Shown: piece after piece, positions 1-8,859 of the stretch
Numbering within the stretch: position 1 is the stretch's first letter
How the letters are laid out: the number at the start of each line of letters is the position of its first letter
From: JBLHKS01 sp047620505
GTDB taxonomy: Bacteria; Verrucomicrobiota; Verrucomicrobiia; Verrucomicrobiales; DEV007
Reading direction: 5' to 3'
NCBI GenBank assembly: GCA_047620505.1
Contig: JBLHKS010000012.1
Coordinates: 4,087 to 68,086 of the forward strand
DNA length: 64,000 bases
Position numbers and translations under genes: made by a program
The notes under the pieces: generated by a model
The model's database searches: none
What the model saw: the letters and a program-made list of their open reading frames with translations, nothing else
What the model was told of the DNA's origin: nothing

Positions 1-45
1 ATTACGGAGACCACTGAACTAAGCGTCATCACCTGGACGCGCGTC

Positions 46-1935
46 TCACTTTTCAAAACTCGTGATCTCGCCCTGCCAATCCGGGCCAGGATCGTTATCA
101 CGGTGAAATTCCGTCTGCCACTCCAGCCATCGGGCCGGTTGGTCGTGCTCCTGAACGCCTCGGAGGTGTTTTCGACAGCCGTCCCAATCCTTAAGTACAA
201 ATCTCGCCAGCGCCTTTTCGTATGCCTCGATTTCATCCGGCTTCACGCCGCTTCCGCCGGCTTCACGTGGGAGCACGAGTTCGTAAATCGAGTAGGCATT
301 CGAAAAACCCGCAGGCCGGATGTAGCACAGCTTTCGCGTCAGTTTTCCGCCCTCGACCATCAGATCTCGGGTCGGTTCGCTCAGCAGACAAGGAATCCGA
401 AAAACTTTACCGAGACCTTCGAGCCGAGCGCCGAGATTCACCGCACTACCGAAGACACTGAGATGAATCTGTTGTGTTGGCCCCGTGTTGCCGACCGCGA
501 TCCGCCCCGTGCTGATCCCCATTCGGACCGGCGAAACGCGCCGCCCATCGATCTCGTCCGTATGTCCGGCCAGGCGAAGAGCAATCGATTCAGCCGTTGC
601 CGCCGCGCGCGCCGCGTGATTTTCGCCGGTCACCGGCCAGCCCCAGAGCGCCAGAACGCCGTCACCCGCGAAGTCGGTGATCACCCCGTCGTGCTCAAAA
701 ACGATCGAGCACATGTCGCTGACCATCTCCTGGTTCTCCCGGAGGTGCTCGAGCACTTCCGCGTCGTTCGTCGCCCGTTCCCAAGCTCGCGATGACCCTC
801 GCCGATCGCAAAACAGCACCGTGCACTCCGCCAGGGTCGGCTGCAGCTGCTGGACTTCGCCCGCCTGCAAAATCTGGCGCAACGCGGGCGAAAAGTGATC
901 GCTGAGCTGATCCTGAACCCGTTGCTGCTCACGTGCAGCGAGCAGGCTCGAGACTAACGAAACGATCAGGCGCAGAAACGGCGTGAAGGCAGAAGCCGAC
1001 GCCGAAGTCGATTGTCGAGCCTCAACATAAAGGTAAACCAGCCGGCCCCGTTTATCGCGAAACATCCGCGAACTCTCATCCATCGACGCCAACGGCAAAA
1101 TAGCGACCCAGTTGACTCGTCGCAGCGGGCTTTCGGCCGAAAGCTCAGCCGCCTCAGAGTCGGCCGAACTCCAGAGATAAGAATCGCTCGGTTTCGGCTT
1201 CGCCAACTCGATTTGTTTGAGCAAAGTCCCGCTGATCCGAAAGTCCGCGCGGCTCGAAGGATCCTGATTCAATATCTCGAAGGCGCGCGCCGATTCATCG
1301 CCTTCAAGCGCGATGAACGCCACCGAAACTCCGCGCTGTCCAGGCAACGCCGTCTTCAAAAAGTCAGCCGCCTTGGTCAGCAGCTCCTGCTCCGTCGTCC
1401 AGCCCGCGAGGACCTTTTCCGGCAGCTCGCGTTGAAGCAATTTCAGCTGCAACCGCAAACTGTAATCGTCCAGCCCTTCCACCTCTTCGTAATTCAGCGC
1501 CGGCCGCATACTCTGAGGCACCGGCTCCGGTTCAGGAGGAGCGTCAGGCGCCAAAAGCTGTTCGAGCTGATCTGTCGATTCCAGCCAGTAAAAGGCGGTC
1601 CGACCGTTGCGCCCCACGCTGAACGATTCACCCGGATTGAGCGTCAGCGGATCGTCGAGCACCTTGCGTTCGTTGCTCGGCCCCACGCTGTAGATTCGGT
1701 TTGGCGCGCTTCGATCCGGCAGCGGCGGGCAGCGCTCCACCAGCAGCTGCTGGCCTTTTTGGCGAGCAAGAGAGTGATTTCGGTTAACCACTCGATCTCG
1801 CCACGGAATCCGAAACGCGATCTCGCGCTTGCTGATGTTCACCTGCGGCGAGCGCCCGATTTTGGCGACTTTATCGTCAAGTTCGACGATAACACGCTGG
1901 CTGGGATCATCGAGAAATACGGCGGCGAGGACCAT
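46..1935 (-). CDS. FHA-domain class III adenylate/guanylate cyclase
   Basis: Signalling protein of about 629 aa, predicted to make a cyclic nucleotide from NTP. The N-terminus (about residues 15-125) looks like an FHA phosphopeptide-binding fold (KIGRSP, then NRNH). A middle region of about 200 aa resembles a GAF-type sensor. The C-terminal third is a class III cyclase: the first metal Asp is in FCDRRGSS, the second in DFAGDGVLALWG, followed by GISTGRIAVGN and the catalytic Asn/Arg in SAVNLGARLE. No membrane segment is evident, so it is probably cytoplasmic. I chose the ATG at 1935; an in-frame TTG at 1968 would add 11 residues. It is transcribed divergently from the DUF4058 gene. Catalytic residues look intact; whether the substrate is ATP or GTP cannot be told here. 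Confidence 0.85.
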   Translation of the reverse strand: MVLAAVFLDDPSQRVIVELDDKVAKIGRSPQVNISKREIAFRIPWRDRVVNRNHSLARQKGQQLLVERCPPLPDRSAPNRIYSVGPSNERKVLDDPLTLNPGESFSVGRNGRTAFYWLESTDQLEQLLAPDAPPEPEPVPQSMRPALNYEEVEGLDDYSLRLQLKLLQRELPEKVLAGWTTEQELLTKAADFLKTALPGQRGVSVAFIALEGDESARAFEILNQDPSSRADFRISGTLLKQIELAKPKPSDSYLWSSADSEAAELSAESPLRRVNWVAILPLASMDESSRMFRDKRGRLVYLYVEARQSTSASASAFTPFLRLIVSLVSSLLAAREQQRVQDQLSDHFSPALRQILQAGEVQQLQPTLAECTVLFCDRRGSSRAWERATNDAEVLEHLRENQEMVSDMCSIVFEHDGVITDFAGDGVLALWGWPVTGENHAARAAATAESIALRLAGHTDEIDGRRVSPVRMGISTGRIAVGNTGPTQQIHLSVFGSAVNLGARLEGLGKVFRIPCLLSEPTRDLMVEGGKLTRKLCYIRPAGFSNAYSIYELVLPREAGGSGVKPDEIEAYEKALARFVLKDWDGCRKHLRGVQEHDQPARWLEWQTEFHRDNDPGPDWQGEITSFEK

Positions 1936-2025
1936 GGGCCAAACTGGCTGTCCAACGCGGAAAATCAAGCGCCAGCACTGGGTTGCTCGCTCAAGTCGTT
2001 TCGGCTATGATTTTCGTGGCAACCA

Positions 2026-2817
2026 ATGAAAAATCCTTTCCCAGGACTCAATCCCTATCTCCAGCATCGCTGGCAGGCGGCGCACTCGCGTTTGATTGTT
2101 TATCTCTGCGATCAAATCCTACCGCGTCTCCCGGATGGTCTGTCGGCGACGATTGAGGAAGGCGTTTCGATCGATCTCGATTCGCCCAAAGTCGATTTTC
2201 GACCGGACGTCCACGTCAGCGAGTCCTGGGACGCACCCGATGAATTTGGTGCCGAACAATCAGGTGGTGTCGCCGTCGTAGCGCCTCCGCCTGAGCCGAT
2301 TGTCGTCAAACACAAAGCCCCGCCTCGAAAACAGCGCCACATCGAGATTCTTGAAACCAAGTCGGGCGATCGCGTCGTTTCGGTGATCGAAATCCTCAGC
2401 CCGAGCAACAAACGATTCGGCGGCGGAGCCGAGGCTTACCTCACCAAGCAACGCGAACTTCTCACAGCCGGCGTTAATCTGGTCGAAATCGATTTCATCC
2501 GCGGTTTCAATTGGACTCCCGCCTTTGGTTGGGACGAACTCGGTAACATTCACCAACCCGAAACCTTCGCCGGCGTGACGCGGGCGGCCGACACCTCGCA
2601 GACTGAGTTCTATCCTTTCAATCTGCGCGAACCGCTTCCGAATATTCCATTGCCGCTGCGGCCAGCCGATCGCGACCTGATCCTTCAGCTGCAGCTCGCG
2701 ATGGACCTCGTGGTCGAGAACAGCGGCTTGCGTTCTCAGCATTATTCGGAAGCCCCAACACCTCCTCTCGCGCCTGTGGATCAGGACTGGGTGAACGAGT
2801 TGGTGGCAAAGAGCTGA
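2026..2817 (+). CDS. DUF4058 family protein
   Basis: A 263-aa protein with the DUF4058 hallmarks: the opening PFPGLNPYLQ motif with a following Trp, a central VIEILSPSNKR block, then a run ending LVEIDFIRG. The family is common in cyanobacteria, planctomycetes and verrucomicrobia, and its biochemical role is not established. There is no signal peptide or membrane segment. The ATG start sits 90 bp from the divergent cyclase start. It carries no copy of the dispersed palindrome. Family assignment is firm; function is unknown. Confidence 0.85.
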   Translation: MKNPFPGLNPYLQHRWQAAHSRLIVYLCDQILPRLPDGLSATIEEGVSIDLDSPKVDFRPDVHVSESWDAPDEFGAEQSGGVAVVAPPPEPIVVKHKAPPRKQRHIEILETKSGDRVVSVIEILSPSNKRFGGGAEAYLTKQRELLTAGVNLVEIDFIRGFNWTPAFGWDELGNIHQPETFAGVTRAADTSQTEFYPFNLREPLPNIPLPLRPADRDLILQLQLAMDLVVENSGLRSQHYSEAPTPPLAPVDQDWVNELVAKS

Positions 2818-2939
2818 GGTAGACAAACAGGTCTTTTTCCTGGGAGAATCGCCGTTCTGCTCAATCAGATCTTAAGGCGTGCAATCATGACTTCGTTGGC
2901 TTGCGCGATAGGGAGTTCTCGGTTCAGGTTTTTCTACGT

Positions 2940-4145
2940 ATGAAAAACCTCACAGCTTTCCTTCTCGCGTTGCCGGTCCTCCCAGCAGCTGCTCAGGAGC
3001 GACCCCACGAAATCATCACGTGGGAAAAGCTCCATCTAACCACTGACTTCTACACCGAAGGCGCTTGCTACGGCGACGTCAACAACGACAAGCAAGTCGA
3101 CGTGATCGCCGGTCCGTTCGCCTGGCTCGGGCCGGAGTTTAAAGACAAAATCGAGATCTACAAACCGGAGCCGATCGATCCCAAGGGCTATTCGAAGAAC
3201 TTCCTCAGTTTCACTGGAGATATCGACAACGACGGGTGGCTGGACGTGCTTGTGTTAGGATTTCCGGGTGCTGACTCGCGTTGGTACGAGAATCCGAAGG
3301 GTGCCGAGGGGCATTGGCCGGTCCACATCGCGATGCCGATCACGGACAACGAATCGCCGACGTTCACCGACATCACTGGCGATGGAAAACCGGAGATCGT
3401 CTGCTCGGTCGAGGGCGTGTTCGGCTACGCGGTTCCGAATGCGGAAAAACCGACCGAGCCGTTCAACTGGCATCCGATTTCCCCGCCAGGCGCGACCGGC
3501 GGCAGGTTCACGCATGGCTTGGGCGTTGGCGATGTGAACGGCGACGGGCGGCTCGATTTGCTGGAGAAAGGGCGCTGGTGGGAACAGCCGGCTTCGCTCG
3601 ATGGCGATCCAGAATGGGCGAGTCACCGGACTGAGTTTTCCGGCGGTGGTGGATCGCAAATGTATGCCTATGATTTTGACGGCGATGGCGACAACGACGT
3701 CTTGACCTCGCTCGCGGCGCACGCCTACGGCTTAGCTTGGTACGAGCAACTCGAAGAGGACGGGAAGAAGACTCTCAAGCAACGCCTGATCATGGGTCAG
3801 GACCCGGCGGAGAACAAATACGGCCTCACCTTCAGCCAGATGCACGGGATCGATCTGGCCGACATCGACGGCGATGGACTGAAGGACATCATCACGGGTA
3901 AACGATACTGGGCCCACGGAGGCAAGGACCCGGGCGGGAGTGATCCGGCGGTTTTGTACTGGTTTCGGACCGTGCGGCTCGACGGCGGTGGAGTCGATTT
4001 CGTGCCCTATCAGATCGACAACGATTCCGGTGTCGGCACCGAGGTCACGGCCGGGGATGTGAACGGGGACGGGTTCCTCGACATCATCGTCGGCAACAAA
4101 AAGGGAACTTTCATCCACCTGCAGAAACGCAAGAAAGCCGACTAG
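2940..4145 (+). CDS. Secreted FG-GAP/VCBS repeat beta-propeller protein
   Basis: About 401 aa with an N-terminal signal peptide ending near AAAQ, so exported. At least seven DxDxDG-type calcium-binding loops recur through the protein (for example DVNNDKQVD, DIDNDGWLD, DFDGDGDND, DIDGDGLKD, DVNGDGFLD), the signature of FG-GAP/VCBS propeller blades. Such proteins usually bind ligands or surfaces rather than catalyse. I chose the ATG at 2940 because it begins the signal peptide; an upstream in-frame start at 2901 would add a polar stretch in front of it. A near copy of the dispersed palindrome (2983) falls at the signal-peptide cleavage region. Confidence 0.85.
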   Translation: MKNLTAFLLALPVLPAAAQERPHEIITWEKLHLTTDFYTEGACYGDVNNDKQVDVIAGPFAWLGPEFKDKIEIYKPEPIDPKGYSKNFLSFTGDIDNDGWLDVLVLGFPGADSRWYENPKGAEGHWPVHIAMPITDNESPTFTDITGDGKPEIVCSVEGVFGYAVPNAEKPTEPFNWHPISPPGATGGRFTHGLGVGDVNGDGRLDLLEKGRWWEQPASLDGDPEWASHRTEFSGGGGSQMYAYDFDGDGDNDVLTSLAAHAYGLAWYEQLEEDGKKTLKQRLIMGQDPAENKYGLTFSQMHGIDLADIDGDGLKDIITGKRYWAHGGKDPGGSDPAVLYWFRTVRLDGGGVDFVPYQIDNDSGVGTEVTAGDVNGDGFLDIIVGNKKGTFIHLQKRKKAD

Positions 4146-4191
4146 CAAGCCTGTTCATGTTCGGAATCTATTTTCTGCAACTGCTCAAGAA

Positions 4192-4932
4192 GTGAAACCG
4201 GAATTCATCCAACTCGTTGCGGCAGAGGGTTTCGTGGGCCACAGTCCCGGCGATGAAGGCGCAACCAACGAAGATCAAGATCGGGACCCTCGAAGAGCGC
4301 TTGCGCGCGTCCGCGAACGTGCCGCTGGACAAGGCTCTCGAAGGCGTTCGCGCCCATGGGCCCGAGCCAACGCGGGAGCCGCCGGAGATAGCGGCTTTGG
4401 AGTTCTTGCGGAAATCAAAGTCGAACTCTTCATCCAAGGCATCTACGAACTTGAGCACCGAAACGGTGCCGAACACGACGTCCGATTTGATCCCGGATCC
4501 GGTCGCGTAATTCGGCTGACAGAGCCGAATGAATTCGGTGCTTCGGATAATTTAGAGGCTTATCTTCAGCGTTTTGCGTGGGCTAACGAGCTATTCGACG
4601 ACGACATTCTCATCGAAGGCTGGCTCCGATATCCGAACGAAAACGGGCCCCGAATCGTAACGACTCAGCCGTGGTATCGCGTCGATCCGCAGCGTCCGGA
4701 GCCGGGCTTAGCCGAGATCGACGCCTACATGTGGGCGAAAGGTTTTCTCAAATGCTACGAAGGAGCGTGGCTGCACGCGCAACGCGAAATCGCGGCGAGT
4801 GACGCGTTCTCGAAAAATTTCGTGCTCGACGTAGCCGGATTCACTCACGCGATCGATGTCATTCTGCTGAAGCCGACGTCTTCCCAACTGGAAATTCTTG
4901 GAAACCTAGCCCGCAAGCAGCCGCAAGCGTGA
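4192..4932 (+). CDS. Polyvalent-type kinase-like protein, probably frameshifted near its N-terminus
   Basis: From about residue 72 the protein matches the kinase-like fold described in polyvalent proteins (Kinase-PolyVal): FIQGIYELEHRNGAEHDV, RVIRLTEPNEFG, an EGWLRYPNENGPRIVTTQPW block and a conserved C-terminal FAxPID-like segment (FTHAIDVILL). The first 70 residues in this frame are Arg/Ala-rich and look like out-of-frame translation. In the next frame, from an ATG at 4252, about 55 codons read like a natural N-terminus (MKAQPTKIKIGTLEERLRA...). A single indel near 4410-4430 would join the two. Either the gene is frameshifted or the translation start lies downstream. Natural substrates of this family are not known to me. 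Confidence 0.6.
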   Translation: MKPEFIQLVAAEGFVGHSPGDEGATNEDQDRDPRRALARVRERAAGQGSRRRSRPWARANAGAAGDSGFGVLAEIKVELFIQGIYELEHRNGAEHDVRFDPGSGRVIRLTEPNEFGASDNLEAYLQRFAWANELFDDDILIEGWLRYPNENGPRIVTTQPWYRVDPQRPEPGLAEIDAYMWAKGFLKCYEGAWLHAQREIAASDAFSKNFVLDVAGFTHAIDVILLKPTSSQLEILGNLARKQPQA

Positions 4933-4938
4933 AGCTCG

Positions 4939-5610
4939 TCAGGAGGACAATAGCGCGCGTAACTCGCTCAGGCCAAATCCGGCCAGCGACTCAACCGCGA
5001 TGTCAGCATCGCCAAGCGAATCAAGCGGATGGGTCGTGGCGACTCCAACGACTTTCATTCCGGCTCGACGGCCAGCTTCAATTCCGACGTGGGCGTCCTC
5101 GAAGACAACGCAGTTCGCTGGTTCGCGATCGATTTTTCGCGCAGCCGTCAGGAAAACGTCGGGCGCTGGTTTGCCCTCGGTCACGTCTTCGGCTGCGGAA
5201 ATTTCGTTAAAGAATCCTTCGAGGCCAGCGATCTCGATGATCGTGTCAATGTTCTTTCGCGAAGTCGACGAACCGACCGCACGCGGGATTCCGGCGTCCA
5301 GCAGCTGCTGAAGCAAGTCGAGCACGCCGGGCAGCGGTTCGATCCCGGTTTCACGCAAAATATCGCGATAAAGTTCCTCTTTGTAATCGCCTAACTCACG
5401 AATTTGATCGTGATCTCCCGGCTCTGCCCACTTCAGGAAATCTGGAAGTATCGTCTCGTTTCGCATGCCGAAAGTTTCGACAAACATCGCGCTCGTGAGC
5501 GGCTTACCAAGCTCCTCAGCCAGCCGAAACCACGCCTTCTCGTGCTGGGCGTGCGAATCGATGACGACTCCATCCCAATCGAAAATCGCCCCAAGCTGAC
5601 TATCGCTCAT
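4939..5610 (-). CDS. HAD-superfamily phosphatase (beta-phosphoglucomutase-like)
   Basis: A 223-aa HAD hydrolase of the subfamily I cap type. Motif I is FDWDGVV with the nucleophile and acid Asp near residues 11-13, motif II is GSSTS, motif III Lys lies in EGKPAPD, and motif IV is VVFEDAHVGIEA. The family includes phosphoglycolate phosphatase, sugar-phosphate phosphatases and beta-phosphoglucomutase; the exact substrate cannot be assigned. Its ATG overlaps the stop of the upstream pseudoprotease gene by 4 bp, so it is the last gene of a three-gene operon. An exact CAGCAGCTGCTG copy at 5299 encodes its QQLL. Confidence 0.85.
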   Translation of the reverse strand: MSDSQLGAIFDWDGVVIDSHAQHEKAWFRLAEELGKPLTSAMFVETFGMRNETILPDFLKWAEPGDHDQIRELGDYKEELYRDILRETGIEPLPGVLDLLQQLLDAGIPRAVGSSTSRKNIDTIIEIAGLEGFFNEISAAEDVTEGKPAPDVFLTAARKIDREPANCVVFEDAHVGIEAGRRAGMKVVGVATTHPLDSLGDADIAVESLAGFGLSELRALLSS

Positions 5611-7091
5611 TCGAGGCGCTCGAGTTCCATGATGCCGAGCTTCGGGCCGAACATCGCGTTCACTGCCTGGCCGTCCTTGTCGTCGACATAAATGACCTTC
5701 GGAAACTCGTTAAACTCGATCTTATGAATCCCGTCAGTCGGATGATTCAGCGCTTCTTTCAGATCGCGGATCGTGTTGATCTCCCGGCCGTTAACTTGAG
5801 TGAGAATCAGATTATTAAGCTGCTCGTAGCCAAGCGTCGTCGGCGTCCGAATCACGGCGCTGAGGATGACCAGCTTCTCCCGGCCTTCGTCTTCGTAAAC
5901 ATCCTGGTGAGCGTGCGCGTGAACGAGTCGGAACGGAGCCCGCGTCGCCCACTGGTCGCCCCAGGCTTTAAGATAAGGGAGGGTCAGCTCTTGGAAAATC
6001 ACTCCGCCGAAAATGAGGAATCGCGGCCCGCGATCGAACATGTAGGGATCGACAAGGTAAGTTTCGGGCGGCTTGCGGAGCAGCTTCAGGTCAACCGACA
6101 TGACCTTGCCATCGCGGACGAGTTTCACAGGTAGGACGTCGCCAACTTCCGCGTCGCCGCGAACCAGATGGCTGAAGTTCAGCTTGCCGTAATCCGGATG
6201 ATCGTAGTTTCCGCGCGAGTCGATCGGGTAGCCGTTCATTTCCAGAATCACATCTCCCGTTTCGATCCCAGCATCGGCGGCAGAGCCGTCTTTGGCTGCG
6301 CGACGCACAAAAACACCGCCCTCGAATTTTTCGATTTTCTGATATTTGCGAAGTTGCTCGTCGAGCGTTTGAGCGTAGCTGATGCCGAGATTCGGGAAAC
6401 CGCCGTACTCGCCGTCATCGAGATCGTCGATGAAATGCGCGATGATTTCCGGCGCGATCACGTTACTCGTTTGTTGTGCTTGATCGTAGCTGAGCAGCAA
6501 ACCAACCAGCTTTCCATTCTTGGCAACTGGCAGCGTGAAGCTTCCGGCTCGGTACTGGAGCGAGCCGCGGAGGACGTTCGTCAGGAAGTAGGATCCATCG
6601 ACAAAATAGCGGCCAATCGAGACTTTGATTACCTCGCCGTTCGTCGTTGCGGGCGTTCCGTTGTCTTCCAACTGCCAGACCTCGAGGTTGTCGCCGACTC
6701 GCACATCGTTGGCCAATTCCAGCGGCCTGTAGCCGTCCAGAATCTTGGAATCCTCGTTCACTGGCGCGAGGAGCGCGAGGTTCACTTCGTAGTCGACCCC
6801 GACGATTTTCGCCGGAGTTTTCTCGCCGGTGTCGGCCTGCTCCAGCTCAATGTAAGTGTGGTTTACGATCAGCTCCGCAGTTACGAGAACGCGATTGCCA
6901 GCGAGAACCGCGCCGAGTCCGTTTCGCTTCACCGGCGGCGATTTTTCCCAAGGCCGAATGAAGTTGTGGCCCTGATTCGTGACGTTGACGCGAATGCAGG
7001 AAGTGTCGGGCGTTGGCGGACCGTCCTGAGCCTGAGCGAATGTCAGGGCAGCGATGGACGCGAGTGAGATTAGAGAGATGAGTCGTTTCAT
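5607..7091 (-). CDS. PDZ-containing trypsin-like pseudoprotease, paralogue of the upstream protease
   Basis: A 494-aa exported protein (signal peptide to about residue 22) with the same architecture as its upstream neighbour: a trypsin-like barrel, a PDZ domain (GDVILEMNGYPID near residue 285) and a long C-terminal region. The catalytic triad is degraded. Where the neighbour has TNAHVV, this one has TAELIV, so the His is gone. The DLALL Asp is Asn (VNLALL, residue 104). The GNSGGP Ser loop is replaced by RAGSFTLP. It is therefore unlikely to cleave peptides and may bind or regulate. It starts 27 bp after the active paralogue and overlaps the HAD gene by 4 bp. Confidence 0.8.
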   Translation of the reverse strand: MKRLISLISLASIAALTFAQAQDGPPTPDTSCIRVNVTNQGHNFIRPWEKSPPVKRNGLGAVLAGNRVLVTAELIVNHTYIELEQADTGEKTPAKIVGVDYEVNLALLAPVNEDSKILDGYRPLELANDVRVGDNLEVWQLEDNGTPATTNGEVIKVSIGRYFVDGSYFLTNVLRGSLQYRAGSFTLPVAKNGKLVGLLLSYDQAQQTSNVIAPEIIAHFIDDLDDGEYGGFPNLGISYAQTLDEQLRKYQKIEKFEGGVFVRRAAKDGSAADAGIETGDVILEMNGYPIDSRGNYDHPDYGKLNFSHLVRGDAEVGDVLPVKLVRDGKVMSVDLKLLRKPPETYLVDPYMFDRGPRFLIFGGVIFQELTLPYLKAWGDQWATRAPFRLVHAHAHQDVYEDEGREKLVILSAVIRTPTTLGYEQLNNLILTQVNGREINTIRDLKEALNHPTDGIHKIEFNEFPKVIYVDDKDGQAVNAMFGPKLGIMELERLE

Positions 7092-7118
7092 CGGAATATA
7101 AATTGGTCGTTTTGAAGT

Positions 7119-8747
7119 TCAGCCTGCGTCCGGCCCCATGATCGGATCACCCAGCAGCTGCTCGCGGGTGACGCCGTAAGTCGCCTTAATTCGGGCCTGG
7201 GCTGCTTCGACCCGGGACTTCTCAATCACGATCGGTCGTCCCTCGCTCATAAGCTTGATCACGTGGAATTCGCCTTCGACCTCATCCACAAAAAGCGCTT
7301 GGTGAAGATCCTTGATCGTGCGGATTTTTTTACCGTTCACCTCTTCGACCACCTTGTGAAGGTACGGGCCCAAATGCGTGTTCACCTCATCGGGTAGAAT
7401 CTTGGTGATCACGATGATTTGCGGCTTCTCCTCGTAAATCTCCTCCTTACTGAAATATGTGTAGAGGTAGCGGACCTGGAGATTCGTGATCCCGTGCGCC
7501 GCCATCAGATTGCGATCAACCGGCTGAAACACGAGCCCTGAAAAGACCACGAACTGTGGATCGTTGTCGTAGGTGTTGGCTTGAATCAAATAGGGAAGAA
7601 ATCGCTTCAGCTCGACGTCGATCTCCATCGGCTTATGATCGCGGACGAGGGTCAACTTAACATTGTCGCCAACGTATTTCCGCTCGACAATTTCGTTCAT
7701 GTTCACCCGCGCGCCGTTCAAGCTGATGTAGCCGTCGCTGCCAACCGGATGGCCGTCGATCGCGATGACGATGTCGCCTGTTTCGAGCAAACCGCCGCCG
7801 GAACCCGCGCTGTCAGCCGAAGCGACCATCACGCCGATCCCATCGTCAGGCAGCTTCATCGCCTTGCGCTGCGCGGGATTGAGAATGTTGAAGTGCGAGA
7901 CCGCGAGGTCCGGATAATAATCGTATTCGCCGTCTTTGATATCGAGGAGGAAGCGATTGATCACTGGCGATGGAATCATGTAACCCGTGTTCTGCGCAAC
8001 GTTCCCGCTGTAACCCTGAAAGGCGACTCCGACGACTTTGCCATTCTGAATCACGGGTCCACCGCTGTTCCCTGGGTTGATCGCGGCGTCGACCTGAACT
8101 GCGAGGTGCCAGTCGACATCCGAGTGGGCGTAAGCGCGAAAGTCGATTCGCGAAACGACACCGCGCGTGACCGAAATCCTCTGCCCACCGATCGGATAGC
8201 CAACTGCGATCACAGTGCTGTTCAGCGGGGGCACGTTTCCGATTTGAAGCGGCTTCACGTCCTCAAACGCTGAAGAATCCTTCAACCTGAGCAACGCCAG
8301 ATCGCAGTCGTGAGCGATGTGGACGATCTCGGCTTCATACGGCTTAGGATCGTCCACCTTCTTCACGAACAACAAGCGGCTGTTGCTGACGACGTGAGCG
8401 TTGGTTAGAAACATGTTCGGGCCGACCAGAAAACCGGTCCCGCTTCCGCCACCCGACCCGCCTGCATTCCACGGCGTCTGGTAATTCGGAATCCACGCTT
8501 CGTTTTCAACTCGGACAATCGCCGAGTAAGCCGATTCGTTAAGGTTGACCTGTCGCTCCAGCGTGGTCAGTCCGCCGGCACCGGCAGGTTCCGTGGGAAT
8601 TGTGCTCGGCGCAGGAGTCGGAGCCGGCGCGGTTGGAAGGGGAGTCACTCGGATCTGCGCGTCGACACTCAAGGTCAACAACGCCGTCAGAGCAAAAAAA
8701 GGCGCGAGCAGCCTGAGGCTCGCGCGGGTAGAGAAAATTCGGATCAT
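7119..8747 (-). CDS. Exported trypsin-like serine protease with PDZ domain (DegP/HtrA-like)
   Basis: 542 aa with a signal peptide (to about residue 30) followed by a Pro/Thr-rich linker. The trypsin-like domain has an intact triad: His118 in TNAHVV, Asp149 in DCDLALL and Ser228 in NPGNSGGP. A PDZ domain follows (GDIVIAIDGHPVG), then a C-terminal part shared with the downstream paralogue (FVVFSGLVFQ). It probably acts in the periplasm as a quality-control or regulatory protease. It is the first gene of the protease-pseudoprotease-HAD phosphatase operon. A near copy of the palindrome (7152) encodes EQLLG close to its C-terminus. Confidence 0.87.
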   Translation of the reverse strand: MIRIFSTRASLRLLAPFFALTALLTLSVDAQIRVTPLPTAPAPTPAPSTIPTEPAGAGGLTTLERQVNLNESAYSAIVRVENEAWIPNYQTPWNAGGSGGGSGTGFLVGPNMFLTNAHVVSNSRLLFVKKVDDPKPYEAEIVHIAHDCDLALLRLKDSSAFEDVKPLQIGNVPPLNSTVIAVGYPIGGQRISVTRGVVSRIDFRAYAHSDVDWHLAVQVDAAINPGNSGGPVIQNGKVVGVAFQGYSGNVAQNTGYMIPSPVINRFLLDIKDGEYDYYPDLAVSHFNILNPAQRKAMKLPDDGIGVMVASADSAGSGGGLLETGDIVIAIDGHPVGSDGYISLNGARVNMNEIVERKYVGDNVKLTLVRDHKPMEIDVELKRFLPYLIQANTYDNDPQFVVFSGLVFQPVDRNLMAAHGITNLQVRYLYTYFSKEEIYEEKPQIIVITKILPDEVNTHLGPYLHKVVEEVNGKKIRTIKDLHQALFVDEVEGEFHVIKLMSEGRPIVIEKSRVEAAQARIKATYGVTREQLLGDPIMGPDAG

Positions 8748-8859
8748 TCTGAAGTGGGATTTTCGGTGAGGCGGGAATCTAGAGAGTCGAGAACCAAAGT
8801 CAACGACGGCTCAGCGCTTCCCGGCTTGCACCCGGCCTGCCGCTTGGCAGAGTCACCTC

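Noticed and set aside
1012..2010. A 332-aa plus-strand reading frame opposite the cyclase gene
   Set aside because: It is Arg-rich with no recognisable domain and lies antisense to a gene with intact cyclase motifs; such shadows are common in GC-rich DNA.
4168..4476. Minus-strand 102-aa frame over the start of the kinase-like gene
   Set aside because: It has a plausible hydrophobic stretch, but the plus strand frame from 4252 has better codon use and reads as a natural N-terminus.
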